From Plotosus lineatus (lineage: Eukaryota > Chordata > Actinopteri > Siluriformes > Plotosidae): 64,000 nucleotides of DNA. The notes beneath the pieces were generated by a model. That model worked only from the letters and a program-made list of their open reading frames with translations, did not search any database and was not told where the DNA came from. The stretch covers positions 15,071,419 to 15,135,418 of the forward strand of contig CM045750.1 of assembly GCA_024760905.1 (NCBI GenBank). The letters are read 5' to 3'. The position numbers and the translations under genes were made by a program. Shown here in pieces: positions 35,610-46,093 of the stretch; the first letter of the stretch is position 1, and each line of letters opens with the position of its first letter.

Positions 35610-35870
35610 AGCTTCTGACCCTGAACAAAGGTGGGGTACACCCTGAACAGCTCCCCAGTCCAATACACACTCATTCACAGCTGAGGCAATTTGAAACAAC
35701 CAATTAGCATAATGACCATATCTATATACTGTGGGAGGAAACCCATGCAAGCTCAGCGACACCCTGCAAACTCTGCACAGAATCCGAGTCTGGTACTTGA
35801 ACCCAGGACCTTCTTGTTCTGAGGCAAATATGCTAACAAGTATACCACCGTGCCACTCAGTTTTAATTAT
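35610..35870 (-). repeat. SINE family A
   Basis: Plus strand: ggggtacaccctgaacagc, caattagcataatgacc, acccaggaccttcttg, ccaccgtgcc. Confidence 0.75.
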
Positions 35871-36232
35871 ATTTTATATGTTTTTGCATTTACCACAGAG
35901 TCTAAGTTAAACATGCAGCATATAATATACACATAGACACTGACATGATTCATTCATGTCTTTTGACTCGCCAAGACCAAGGGATCTTAACTTCCTGTTA
36001 ATGATCACCATTAACTTGTGAGCTGACAGCTTTTCTATGCCAACATTAAATGGGTTTGTTGGACAGCACTCATTGATCTGAACAATGTACAGTACAGAGG
36101 GGAAAGTCCAAAGTTTAAATACAGATTTGAAACAATAAAAGGAATAGTAAGATTAAGACCTAGAAGAAATGAACCATTCCGAAAGAAATGCATATTAAAC
36201 GTAATGAGCTTAAACAATCGTAGTCGCAGTTT

Positions 36233-36592
36233 GGGTGGCACGGTGGTGTAGTGGTTAGCACGTCCGCCTCACAGCAAAAAGGCCGGGGTTTGATCTCAGG
36301 CCTGGGCGTTTCTGTGCAGAGTTTTCATGTTCTCCCATGCTCGTGTGGGTTTCCTCTGGGTACTCCAGTTTCCTCCCATGGTCCAAAAACATGGACAGTA
36401 GGCTGTTCTTGTTATTTCCTGTTATTGGCTGTTTTAAATTGCCCGTTTGTTCGCATCATGCAGAAGGCAATGGCAAACCACTGCACTACCCTTGCCAAGA
36501 AAACATCCATGAAGATGATAATCAAGGTGTTATTCTTCATGGCAGGTCGCCAAGAGTCGTTCTATGACTCGTAAGGGACCAGACCAGACCAG
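36233..36592 (+). repeat. SINE family A head and body with a different tail
   Basis: Head ggcacggtggtgtagtgg through ggctgttttaaattgccc is family A. From about 36450 it changes to gaaggcaatggcaaaccact, ttgccaagaaaac, tcgccaagagtcg. That resembles the tails of RTE/BovB-mobilised SINEs. Different from both tail types seen elsewhere in the window. Confidence 0.6.
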
Positions 36593-36596
36593 TCGC

Positions 36597-37563
36597 AGTT
36601 TATGTGCCAGCCCGAGCTAATGCTAAGCTAGCCATGCAGCTCCTACAATACTCTATTAACAAACAGCTCACAGTGCAGCCAGACTGTGTTATAATCACTG
36701 TAGGAGACTTAAACCATGCAGACCTGTAGTCTGTCCTGCCTGAATTCTACAAAAATGTGAGTTTTCCGATGGAAAAAAAATAAAAATACACTGGACCCGG
36801 TCTTCACCAACATCCCAGATGCCTAGAAAGCCGTCCCTATGCTACATCTCAGACTCTCAGATCACCTCCCTCTGTCCCTGATTCCTGCTTATAACCCTAA
36901 AATCTGTAGCCAAAGACCAGCAGCTAAAACAGTCCAGGTGCGACTGAGGAAGCCACTGTAGCTCTCCAGGATTGTTTTGACTCTACAGCCCGAAAAATAT
37001 TTGCAGAGGAGACAGACCTGGAGTGTCATACTGTACATCAGCTGTGCTTTCATATTTCATAAACTACTGAACAGAGAATGTGCCCAAAACAAGGACTGCT
37101 AAAGCATTCCCAAACCAGAAACCATAGTTCAACGGTGAGATGCACACCCTGCTTAGAGCACGGGATAATGCCTTCCTGTCAGAAGACCAGTAGACTTCCA
37201 AAGAGTCATGTCACGCCGTCTGAAAAAAGCTAAACGCAACTATAAACTACACAGCAGCACTTTGACAAAAATAACACCAGGGATATGTGGAAGGGGATCA
37301 AGACACTCACTGGCTAAAAGGACACACACACATCAACGGATTCCTTGGACAGCACCCTAACTGGACACCCTGAACCAGTTCTTTGCTCGGCAACACCAGA
37401 TTGAGCCACCCTGCGCGGGTTTTCACTCCCATCTTTACGTGCTCGCTACTGTAATGTCACCACCTCAAAACAGCCACCAACATTCCAGTGCCTAAGCACA
37501 GCAAGCTGCCTAAATGACTACCGCCCAGTTTTCCTAGCCCCCATCAACACCAAATGTTTTGAG
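36597..37563 (+). pseudogene. Rex1/CR1-type LINE, endonuclease to RT start
   Basis: Broken plus-strand frames carry, in order: VGDLNHADL-like and TLDPVFTNIPDA segments of the endonuclease domain, SDHLPLSLIP (the terminal SDH motif), and an RT start SCLNDYRPVFLAP. Many stops. It is interrupted at 37564 by another LINE and resumes at 37857 with ILSHIKAVIPADLN before being cut at 37904. Confidence 0.65.
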
Positions 37564-37856
37564 AGACACAGCACATGTTAGATGTTTTGGAGACAAAGTT
37601 AGAGAGGCTAGATTGAGATGGTTTGGACATGTACAGAGGAGGGATAGTGAGTATATTGGTAGTAGGATGCTGAGGTTGGAACTACCAGGCAAAAGGCCCA
37701 GAGGAAGACCAAAGAGAAGATTTATGGATGTGGTGAAGGCGGACATGAAGGTCGTTGGAGTAAGAGTAGAAGATGCAGAGGATAGGGTGAGATGGAGGCA
37801 GATCATTTGCTGTGGCGACCCCTGAAGGGAACAGCCAAAAGGAAAAGAAGAAGAAG
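37564..37856 (+). mobile_element. RTE-like LINE, 3' end, nested
   Basis: In-frame C-terminus (HVRCFGDKVREARLRWFGHV, GRPKRRFMDVVK) to a stop at 37824-37826. The 3' end reads gctgtggcgacccctg, then agccaaaaggaaaag and AAG repeats. It is inserted in the Rex1-type copy, whose reading resumes directly afterwards. Confidence 0.85.
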
Positions 37857-37903
37857 ATCTTGTCTCACATTAAGGCTGTCATCCCTGCTGATCTCAATAT
37901 GCA

Positions 37904-38652
37904 TCGATTCCATTCAATTCAATTCAGGTTTATTTGTATAGCACTTTTTATAATTGACATTGTCGCAAAGCAGCTTTACACAGTAAAACAGTAAAAACTG
38001 GGGCTTACAAAGTATAAAATAATTGAAACATTTCCTATTACCCCTACACAGCCCTAATGAGCAAGCCAGTGGCGACGGTGGCAAGGAAATACTCCCTCAG
38101 TAGTTACGAGGAAGAAACATTGAGAGGAACCAGGCTCAAAAGGGATACCCATCCTCATTTGGGTGAAACCATGAGGTTACAAACCATAAACGAGGAACCA
38201 AATGTAGTCCAATTGGTCCAGTCCAAAATGTAATCCAGTTGGTTATACAACTGTAAGTCCGAAATAATTCTGGTGAAAAGAGTTAATATCACCAACAGTG
38301 AAAAGTCATCTCCACAGTCTGTTAGCGCACATCTGGGTCCATTTAGATCTTCATCAGCAGGAAGGAAGGGCTTCCAAAGTGAGAACTCCAGTTGCATCAG
38401 CACACCAGGACAGATCACTGGACTCAGGAAGCAGAAAGATCAGGATTACCTTCATTCCAGAAGGAGAATGTGTACCTCAACAAAAACATAGAGAAAGAGA
38501 GAAGGAGGAGAGGGAGAAGAGGAGACAGAGAGAGAGGGAGGTTGTTAGGTATACTCATAATAGTATAATGGAAATAGAAGCTTTTATTATTGCTGAGTGC
38601 AAGCAGGGACTCCAGCATGACTAGCTATGGCAGCATAATTAAAAGAGAGCCA
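37904..38652 (-). mobile_element. L2-type LINE, 3' UTR
   Basis: Starts (plus strand) ttcaattcaattcaggttta, gcaaagcagctttaca, then gcaaggaaatactccctcag and gcaagcagggactccagcatg. The outer end is the LINE 3' terminus. At about 38652 it switches to plus-strand ORF1 sequence of the same element type. Confidence 0.75.
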
Positions 38653-39440
38653 TCAGAGCCTTCGCAGCGGAGTAACGACTTGACATTGACGACTCGATGG
38701 CATACTCGTAAAGCCAAAGCTAATGCTGAGGTTCACCCAAGGGAGCACGACTCATCTGTGCTTCACATGTTGAAAAGGTTTGCTCTCCTCAGTGAGACAC
38801 CTGTTGAGAAGCATGAAGGAGCTCTGGTCATGGGAACTTCTATTTTAAGGCACGTGGAATTAGCTAGTCTTTTAGGGGCACCAGCAGCACGTGTAAGGTG
38901 TATTCCGGGAGCCAGGGCGTCAAACATAGCAGGTTATCTTAGGTGAACGCAGGTTCTCTAAGATAGTTATATATGCTGGAGTTAAAAATATACACCTCCA
39001 TCAGTCGGACATTACGAAGAGTAATTTTATAGAGGTGTGGAAGTTAGCAAAGACAATGTCCAATACTGTAATATTCTCTGGTCCCATCCCAATATGGCGT
39101 GGTGATGTAGCTTACAGCAGGCTATGGTCGCTAAAATGCTGGGTGTCCAAGGGGTGTTTCGAAAACAAAGTAGGCTTTATGGATAGTTGGAGTGATGGGG
39201 TGGGACAGTATCCATCCCACTCGGGAAAGCGCTGCTCTTATTTCTTGCAGCACAGCACATAATCTAAGAACAGGACTTGTCAATCAGGGACTACCCAGAG
39301 TCAAGGCCAGAGACCAGACAAAAGGCTAAGCCGAGCGTCTGCTATTTGCACAGAGTCATCACTCAAGCTCAAGATCAATACTATAGAAACTGTGTCTGCT
39401 TCCAAACTAAACAAAAATGCAAACATTGAATAATATAAAA
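38653..39440 (+). pseudogene. L2-type LINE ORF1 with SGNH-esterase-like domain, inverted
   Basis: Plus frames carry PREHDSSVLHMLKRFALLSE, then LVMGTSILRHVELA. Family elements have GDSILRHV here; the catalytic-loop Asp is replaced by Thr. Next comes VRCIPGARASNIAGYL and, after a stop, VAYSRLWSLKCWVSKGCFEN. The DGIHPS-type His motif is scrambled (39210-39225). ORF1 proteins with an esterase-like domain are known in CR1/L2-clade LINEs. Its inverted placement against 37904-38652 fits a 5' inversion. Confidence 0.65.
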
Positions 39441-39792
39441 TAAATAAATAAATAAATAAAATGTTCTATTGCCGCATACCAGAGTGCTCACAGCTGTGTG
39501 AATGTAAAGCCAAGAGAGAAAAATAACAAAAGACCAGCTTATTACTTAAAAGTCAACTGAGGAGAAAGTTCTTTATTTGGAAAAATAAAATGTGTTGTCC
39601 TGTGTGCAACCAGTAATTATTTTAAAGCAGCCATATAAAACAGTCTACAGTTAAGATAGTTATGCATGTGACAAAAAACAATCTTTATATGCTGCTTCAT
39701 GCTTCACGTGCCACTGAGCACTTGTTGCTCATAGTTGACTAGGCATAGTTCATGACAGACCTTTGCCTTCCCTGACTAGTCTCTTTTATTCC
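39441..39792. other. Intronic sequence without a gene
   Basis: Contains a short TAAA repeat near 39440-39462. Otherwise nothing recognised. Confidence 0.4.
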
Positions 39793-39880
39793 CTCGTATA
39801 ACTGATATTCCCAGGCTGTCTCCCATCCGAGTCCCAACTCGGCCCGGCCCCCACTTAGCCTCTAAGATTAGAAGAATTTG
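39793..39880 (-). pseudogene. 5S rRNA-like sequence (pseudogene or SINE3 head)
   Basis: The minus strand reads tctaatcttagaggctaagt, gggccgggccgag, ggactcggatgggagac, agcctgggaatatcag. This follows 5S rRNA from its middle to near its 3' end, including the internal-promoter segments (gctaag, ggatgggagac, cctggga). The 5' third is not convincing. Either a decayed 5S copy or the head of a 5S-derived SINE. Confidence 0.6.
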
Positions 39881-40190
39881 GCATCAAATGGGAGACACAC
39901 CATTAGATAGCATATAAAAAAGAATGTTAATGACACTAAGATAAATAAAACTTGTTAATCAATAAGAAAGTTGCAAACCTTTTAGTTATAAATAAACAGA
40001 GAATTATTTCTCCATTACTGCAGGTGCTTGGTTGTAATTTATGGATATTAAAAACACTCCTCTCATCATCAGAATGATATGAAACCAGGTCAGCTTTTAG
40101 AATAAGTGGGAACATAAACGTTTGTGCATATTGTATTATCCACACCATCTCCAAATAAGGAAGTTGTGCTAACCAGCCAACTTGTGTTAC

Positions 40191-40234
40191 CTCTGTGTCC
40201 AGCTTAATGTTGTTGCTGGACGGAGGACTTTTGA
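40191..40234 (-). other. Candidate exon, weak
   Basis: Minus-strand acceptor ctccacccaccccctcag and donor gtaaca enclose 44 nt. Read with the preceding bases, the frame gives SAPPPTPSVKSPPSSNNIKL. The border strength is good, but its entry phase does not match exon 60215-60271. It could be an alternative exon or chance. Confidence 0.25.
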
Positions 40235-40283
40235 CTGAGGGGGTGGGTGGAGGGGCGGATTTGTGTCCAGAGAGTGCAAGGTC

Positions 40284-40406
40284 TAAACTCAGCGAGGGCA
40301 GTTCTGTTTGGAGTTTGAATGTTTTCCTCTGGGTACTCCAGTTGCCTTCTGCAGGCCAAAGCACAGGCTAATTGGCTGTTCCAAATTTCTCCTAAGTGAG
40401 GATGTG

Positions 40407-40457
<51 letters not shown>

Positions 40458-40578
40458 GTGTGTGTGTGCGTGTATGTTGGCTGTTCAGGGTGTACCCCAC
40501 ATTTGCCCGATTTTGGTGGTAATAGGCTCCATATTCTTCATAAACCTAGAGCAGTAAGCATTTCAGCAAATGAGTGAC
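40284..40578 (+). repeat. SINE family A with internal (GT)n
   Basis: Body ggtactccagttgcctt and aggctaattggctgttcc; GT tract about 40405-40472; tail agtaagcatttcagcaaatg. Confidence 0.75.
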
Positions 40579-41559
40579 AACAGTACTATAGCTGGTTCTA
40601 AAAGCTATTCATGGGGTGTTCGTAGTTTCACACACACACTGCTGCAGCATTTCAGCCTAATGTTCGTGAAATAAATAATGGCGTGGCGGAATCTATTGTG
40701 TGTTGCTTTACACCTGAGGGTAGATTTACATATTTTAAGACTTGGTAAGAACATGATTGGTCTTGCTTACAACTTTAATTATGCTTTATGTAGTACTGAT
40801 AAGCAGCAGAGGGACATGTTTAATCCACAATATCATAAATGCACTGTACTGGACAAATTATAAAAATAAACGAATGGAGAACACTCCCTGCCAGCCAAAA
40901 GTGTGGCATAATGTTGTTGATTTTGGGTTATTAAACGTATGTAAAGAAGTACTGTTCAATCAGTGAGATTTAAGTTGAAAGAAACAAACTATGGTTGACA
41001 TATGGAAATGGGTGTAACTTGTAACCTATTTGAGCCAGAGACTGAGGAAGCATGTGAGCGATGGTGAGTCACCACATTCTAATAACTCAGAGGAGCTTGA
41101 TCCTCAGAGACTCGCATAAGACCCTGAAGGTGTGCATAAGAACAAGCAAGTCCTCCATCAAATTAATGAAGAAACTCAGCCTTCTAAACTCATTTAAAGT
41201 TTAAACATGTACCATGAGGAAACACAAGAAATATACTCTTCTAAAATCTGTAAGGGGTATTTTATCCATGACAGAGTTAGACACGTGTAGCTCCATCTTC
41301 ACACCCGATGCCTCATAAGTATAAGCACATTAGATAATGATGTGTAGGCTACATGTGACCCAACAGAACAGAACAAGTATGAATGGACCAAATCGACTTC
41401 AACAATAATTTGAAATCACACAGTTTGACAGAGACAAAAAAAGTATCTCAAGTTTACTGGGGTTAATAAAAACCTTTAATTAAATTAATAAATTAAACAA
41501 ATGAATAGTTTTATTGATTGATTGCTTGATTGCTTGATTGATTAAATCATTTAGTTAAA
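40579..41559. other. Intronic sequence without a gene
   Basis: About 980 bp of unique-looking sequence. Two overlapping 60-70 codon open frames near 40680-40966 lack splice support. Confidence 0.4.
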
Positions 41560-41755
41560 ATGATTCATTCATTCACTAAACAGCTTGGAGTGAGTCGCTG
41601 GGAGGCTGAAGCCGATGTCAGCTGACTCAAGGTGAACGGTCCTCCAGTCCGTTGCATAGCAACACACACAAGGATTCACATCTAGGGGCAATTAGGGATA
41701 GCGTGTGGAAGGAAACTGGAATATCCAGATGAAAAACATACAAACATAGATAGAA
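41560..41755 (-). repeat. SINE family A, partial
   Basis: Plus strand: aaacagcttggagtgag, ggaggctgaagccgatg, cacatctaggggcaatt. Confidence 0.65.
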
Positions 41756-41954
41756 CTTCCCATCTCAGTCTCACCTTCAGCTTGCTCTGTACTAAAGACC
41801 TCAGTTCAGATTTCTTTGTACAGGCTTCATTCTCGGTGAATAAGAATGTTTCTTTTAACTAAACTTCTGATGCCAACTGTATTTTCGCCCAGATTTGCAA
41901 GGAACATTATTTCATTAGACCCTCAAATAGCTTGCTTTTAATAATTAGAAAAAC

Positions 41955-42305
41955 CTGTGGCAGAAAAACTGTACGGCTGTACAGTGGCATAGTGATTGTG
42001 GCAAAAAGGTCCTCAACTTGGCAAATGTGTTTCTTTGTGGTGTTTACATGTTCTCTTTATGTTTGCGTGGAATTCCTACAGGCACCCTGGTTTCCTTTTA
42101 CAGTCCGAAGACATGCACATTCGACTAATTGGCTGTTTCATATTGCCCCTGGTTGTGATTGTGAGTAGTTGTGTGTATGTGTTGCCTTGCGATGGTCTGG
42201 CGAGTTGTTCACTGTGTACGCACCTTCACCCAGTGTTGGCTGAGATCGATACCAGCCTACCCACGGCCCTAGTAGGAGTTGTCAGCTCAGCAGTTGAGTG
42301 ACTGA
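41955..42305 (+). repeat. SINE family A, full length
   Basis: Decayed head gtggcatagtgattgtgg; body tttacagtccgaagacatg and aattggctgtttc; tail cctagtaggagttgtcagc. Confidence 0.75.
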
Positions 42306-42971
42306 AAAAAGTAAACAGTGACGAGTGAATCAGAGGAAATGATGATCATACTATGATAAATCTATCTAATCTTTAAAAGCTGTGGAATTGTGGGAAAATA
42401 AATTTGTCGAGAATATTTATCACATTTGTAACTCTTGGCTTGTGGTGACATTCACTTATTTTTTACAAAAATATTTCCAACACGATGCAGTTTTGAGTCA
42501 TGACTAGTTTCATACTGACATGCTGTGGGTCCTCGGCTGATATATGTGCATATGGTATTGTAATATAGTGTAATCTCAGGTCATCCCCCCAGTTCATTCT
42601 CGAGCACTGTGCAGGCCGTGTGTCATTCTCTGGATCTTGGCAAAATCTCTGCTGTCTAGAGGAATATTACAGCACAGAAGGTGACGGATGGCCTTTTTAA
42701 ATGTCGTTATCTGGGCTGTATGTTTTTTCCCTGTGTGCTGAGAATACCAAGCACTCAGCTTGCCAGTGCACAATTATCTGGCAGGCTGAGCAGACAGGCT
42801 TGAACCAGAGCTGAGACACACATATACACACCAAACACTCTCAAACATCCATATGCCTGCAAACTTAAAAAAAAAAATTAATGAGCCTGTGTATGAGGCA
42901 CAGTAAAACTCAGAACCAAGCCTTTTCCCTGAAAATGACATTCTACAGCACCTAATTAGCATGTTTTTAAA
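42306..42971. other. Intronic sequence without a gene
   Basis: About 660 bp, moderately GC-rich between 42590 and 42800. No exon is supported. Confidence 0.4.
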
Positions 42972-43205
42972 TTGGCAAATGGGGAAGTGCAAGAAAATTG
43001 GATTTACACTATCACTATTGAGACACCAGAACATGTGATCATCCTGGTGGTCAGGCTTCTGCCCATGGAGCTCGGCTGGGCCCAGCCCAAAAAGGAGACA
43101 TGGGTCTGCTCTCCTATGGACCCACCACCGGTGGGAGGGCTACAGGGTCGGGTGCAATGCGAGTTGGGTAGCAGCAAAAGGCATGGGTTCTGTGAAACTG
43201 ATCTT

Positions 43206-43916
43206 CGGCTACTGACTCTGACTGTTGGGACATGGAATGTCACCTCTCTGGCAGGGAAGGAGTCTGAGCTGGTGCATGAGATGGAGAGATACCAAATAGA
43301 TATAGTCAGACTCACCTCAATGCAGAGCTTGGCTCTGGAACCACCCATCTAGAGAGGGGCTGAACCTTATTCCATTCTGAGGTTGCTCATGGGGAGGAAT
43401 CCTTGTTACCTCCTGTCTTGGTGCCCACACGTGGATATTCTCTCCGGTTGATGAAAGGGTAGCTTCCCTCCACCTTCAGGTGGGAGGACAGGTCCTGAAT
43501 GTTATTTGTGCTTATGCATCAAATGACAGTTCAGAGTACCCATCCTTCTTGGAGTCTATAGGGGGTGTGTTGGAGAACAGTCCCCTGGGAGACTCATTCA
43601 TCCTGGGACACTTCAATGCCCATATGGGCAACATTAGTGTAACCTGGAAGGGTGTGATCGGTAGGTACGGCTTCGCCAGTCTGAACCTGAATGGTGTTTC
43701 ATTGTTGGACTTCTGTGTTCATCACAGTTTGTCTATCAGAAACACCATGTTCGAACATAAGGGAGTCCATAAATGCACTTGACATTAGGACACCGTAGGT
43801 TGCAGTTCGATGATCAACTTCGTAGTCATGTCATCAGACTTGCGGCCGCATGTTCTGGACACTCAGGTGAGAGCTGAGCTGTCAATCAATCACCACCTGG
43901 TGGTGAGCTGCCTCTG
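43206..43916 (+). pseudogene. Rex3-type endonuclease domain, inactive
   Basis: Frames carry GTWNVTSLAGKESELVHEM, VICAYASNDSSEYPSFLESI, then GHFNAHMGN (GDFNAH in active relatives: Asp to His). Near 43885 comes SINHHLVV (STDHHLVV: Asp to Asn). Two catalytic acids are therefore lost, as well as stops at about 43350 and 43780. Confidence 0.75.
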
Positions 43917-44749
43917 ATGGCGAGGGAGGCCACCCTCCAGATCTGGCAGGTCCAAGCGTGTATTAAGTCCTCTTGGGAACGTTTGGCGGAGTCTCCTGTC
44001 AAGGAGACCTTTAACTGCCGCCTCCGGCAGCACTACAACCACTTACTGAAGGAGGCAGGCGACATAGAATCTGAATGGGCCATGTTTTGTGCCTCCATTG
44101 CTGAGGTGGCAGCCCATAGCTGTAGCCAGAAGGTCATCGGTGCTTGTCATAGTGGTCATCCCCCGAAACCGGTGGTGGACAAATGCGGTGAAGGGGGGCC
44201 GTCCAGCTCAAAAAGAAGGCCTATCAGGTCTTATTGGCCTGTGGGACTCTCGTGGCAGTAGAAATGTACCGGCACGCCCAATGTGCTGCAGTTCGAGCTG
44301 TCGCCGATGCAAAATCTTGGGTGTGGGACGAGTTTGGTGAGAGCGCGGAAAGCGATTATTGGTTGGCCTCAGAAAGGTTCTGGACCATCATCCGACGCCT
44401 CAGCAGGGGGAAGCAGTTCTCCACAAATACTGTCTACAGTGGAAGTGGGGAGCTGCTCACCTCGACTGGGGATGCTGTTGTGGGGTGGAAGGAATACTTC
44501 AAGGGCCTCCTCAATTCCAACAACATCCTTGTAAGAGGAAGACCCTGGGGGTTTGGGAGGGTCCACCCATCACTGGGTCTCTGAGGTCACCGAGGTAATC
44601 AAAAAGCTCCTCAGTTGTCGGGCTCTGGGGGTGGATGAGATTCACCCTGAATATCTCAGGGCTCTGGATGATGTAGGACTGTCTTGGTTGACACATCTCT
44701 GAAACATTGTATGTAATCGGGGACTGTACCTCTGGATTGGCAAACCGGG

Positions 44750-45569
44750 GTGGTAGTTTTTAAAAAGGGGGATTGGACGGTGTGTTCCAATTATCGTGGA
44801 ATCACACTCCTCAGCCTACCCAGGACAGTCTATGCAGGGGTACTGGAGAGGAGGATCCGATCGATAGTTGAATCTTGGATTCAGGAGGAACAATGTGATT
44901 TTTGTCCTGGCCGCAACACTCTTGACCAACTCTATATGCTCCACAGGATCCTGGAGGGGGCATGTGAATTTACCCAATTTGTCCACATGTGTTTTGTAGA
45001 TTTGGAGAAGGCTTTCAACTGTATCCCTCAAGTTATCTTGTGGGGCGTGCTCCAAAAGTACGGCTTTCTGGAACTGGTGCTATGGACCATTCGGTCACTA
45101 TATCACCGGAGCCAGAATTTGATCTGGATTGGGAACAAGAGGTAGAATTCATTTCCCGTGAGAGTTGGAGTCTTCCAAGGCTGTCTTTTGTCACCAATTC
45201 TGTTCATAATTTTTATGGACAGAATTTCTAGGTGCAGTTCAGGTGTTGAGGGATTCGACTTTGGTGGCCATCAGATCTCATCTCTGCTTTTCGTGTCTGA
45301 CGTTGTCCTTTTGGCTTCATTAAGTCGGGACTTCCAGCTCTCATTGTAGTGATTTGCAGTCGAATGCAAAGCAGCTGCGAATGAAAATCAGCACCTCCAA
45401 GTCCGAGGCCATGGTTCTCAGTTGGAAATGGGTGGAATACAATCTCTGGGTGGGGAATGAGGTCCTGCCCCATGTCGACGAGTTCAAGTATCTTGGAGCC
45501 TTGTTCATGAGTGAGGGAAGGATGGAGCAGGAAATTGACAAGAACAAGATCGTGGATACAAGTGGCTGA
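44750..45569 (+). pseudogene. Rex3-type reverse transcriptase, inactive
   Basis: FKKGDWTVCSNYRGITLLSL, then MCFVDLEKAFNCIPQVILWG, GCLLSPILFIIFMDRISR and LLFVSDVVLLA. The catalytic FADD is changed to FVSD. The thumb region DEFKYLGALFMSEGRM is followed by the internal deletion. Confidence 0.8.
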
Positions 45570-46093
45570 AATTAGCTTCCTTCGCTGGGTGGCAAGGCTC
45601 TCCCTTAGCGATAGGGCAAAAACTCAGCCATCTAGGAGGACCTTGGAATAGAACCGCTTCTTCTTTGCATTGAGAGGAACCAGTTGAGGTGGCTCGGGCA
45701 TCTGGTTAGAATGCCTCATGAATACCTCCCTGGGGTGACTATGTCTCTCAGCTGGTCTGGGAATGCCTTGGTGTTCCATTGGAAGAGCTGGAGGAAGTAG
45801 CTGGGGAGAGGGTGACCCGACCCTGGATTAAGTGGAAGAAGATGAATGAATCATTTTGGTTTAAGTCAACTAGTTAAGCAATACAGAACTGAAATGTGAA
45901 AAGAAAGCATTGCAATACAATAGTTTCTTACATAAATTTTTAAGAACATTCTGCAAATACTCACTGACTTACTCATCAGCCAAATTACTTACTACTAGGG
46001 AGCCTGGACCCACACTGACAACCACACCAAAGGGCAATTTTCGAATCGTGGGCCTTTTTTTAAAAAAAAAAAATGAGTATACATAAAAACTGA

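Larger units (their letters stand above)
42972..45850 (+). mobile_element. Rex3-type LINE, nearly full length, inactive
   Basis: The 5' region (ggagctcggctgggcccag, ccaccaccggtgggagg) is followed by the endonuclease, linker, RT and C-terminal coding regions. It ends gacccgaccctggattaag, gtggaagaagatgaatg. Compared with the 26-kb copy, about 160 bp are missing at 45540-45550 (between gaaattgac and aagatcgtggatac). From the family sequence I remember, two smaller deletions lie near 45740 and 45815. About 2.9 kb long. Confidence 0.88.

Noticed and set aside
36251..36574. 107-codon plus-strand frame
   Set aside because: Lies in a SINE body and tail.
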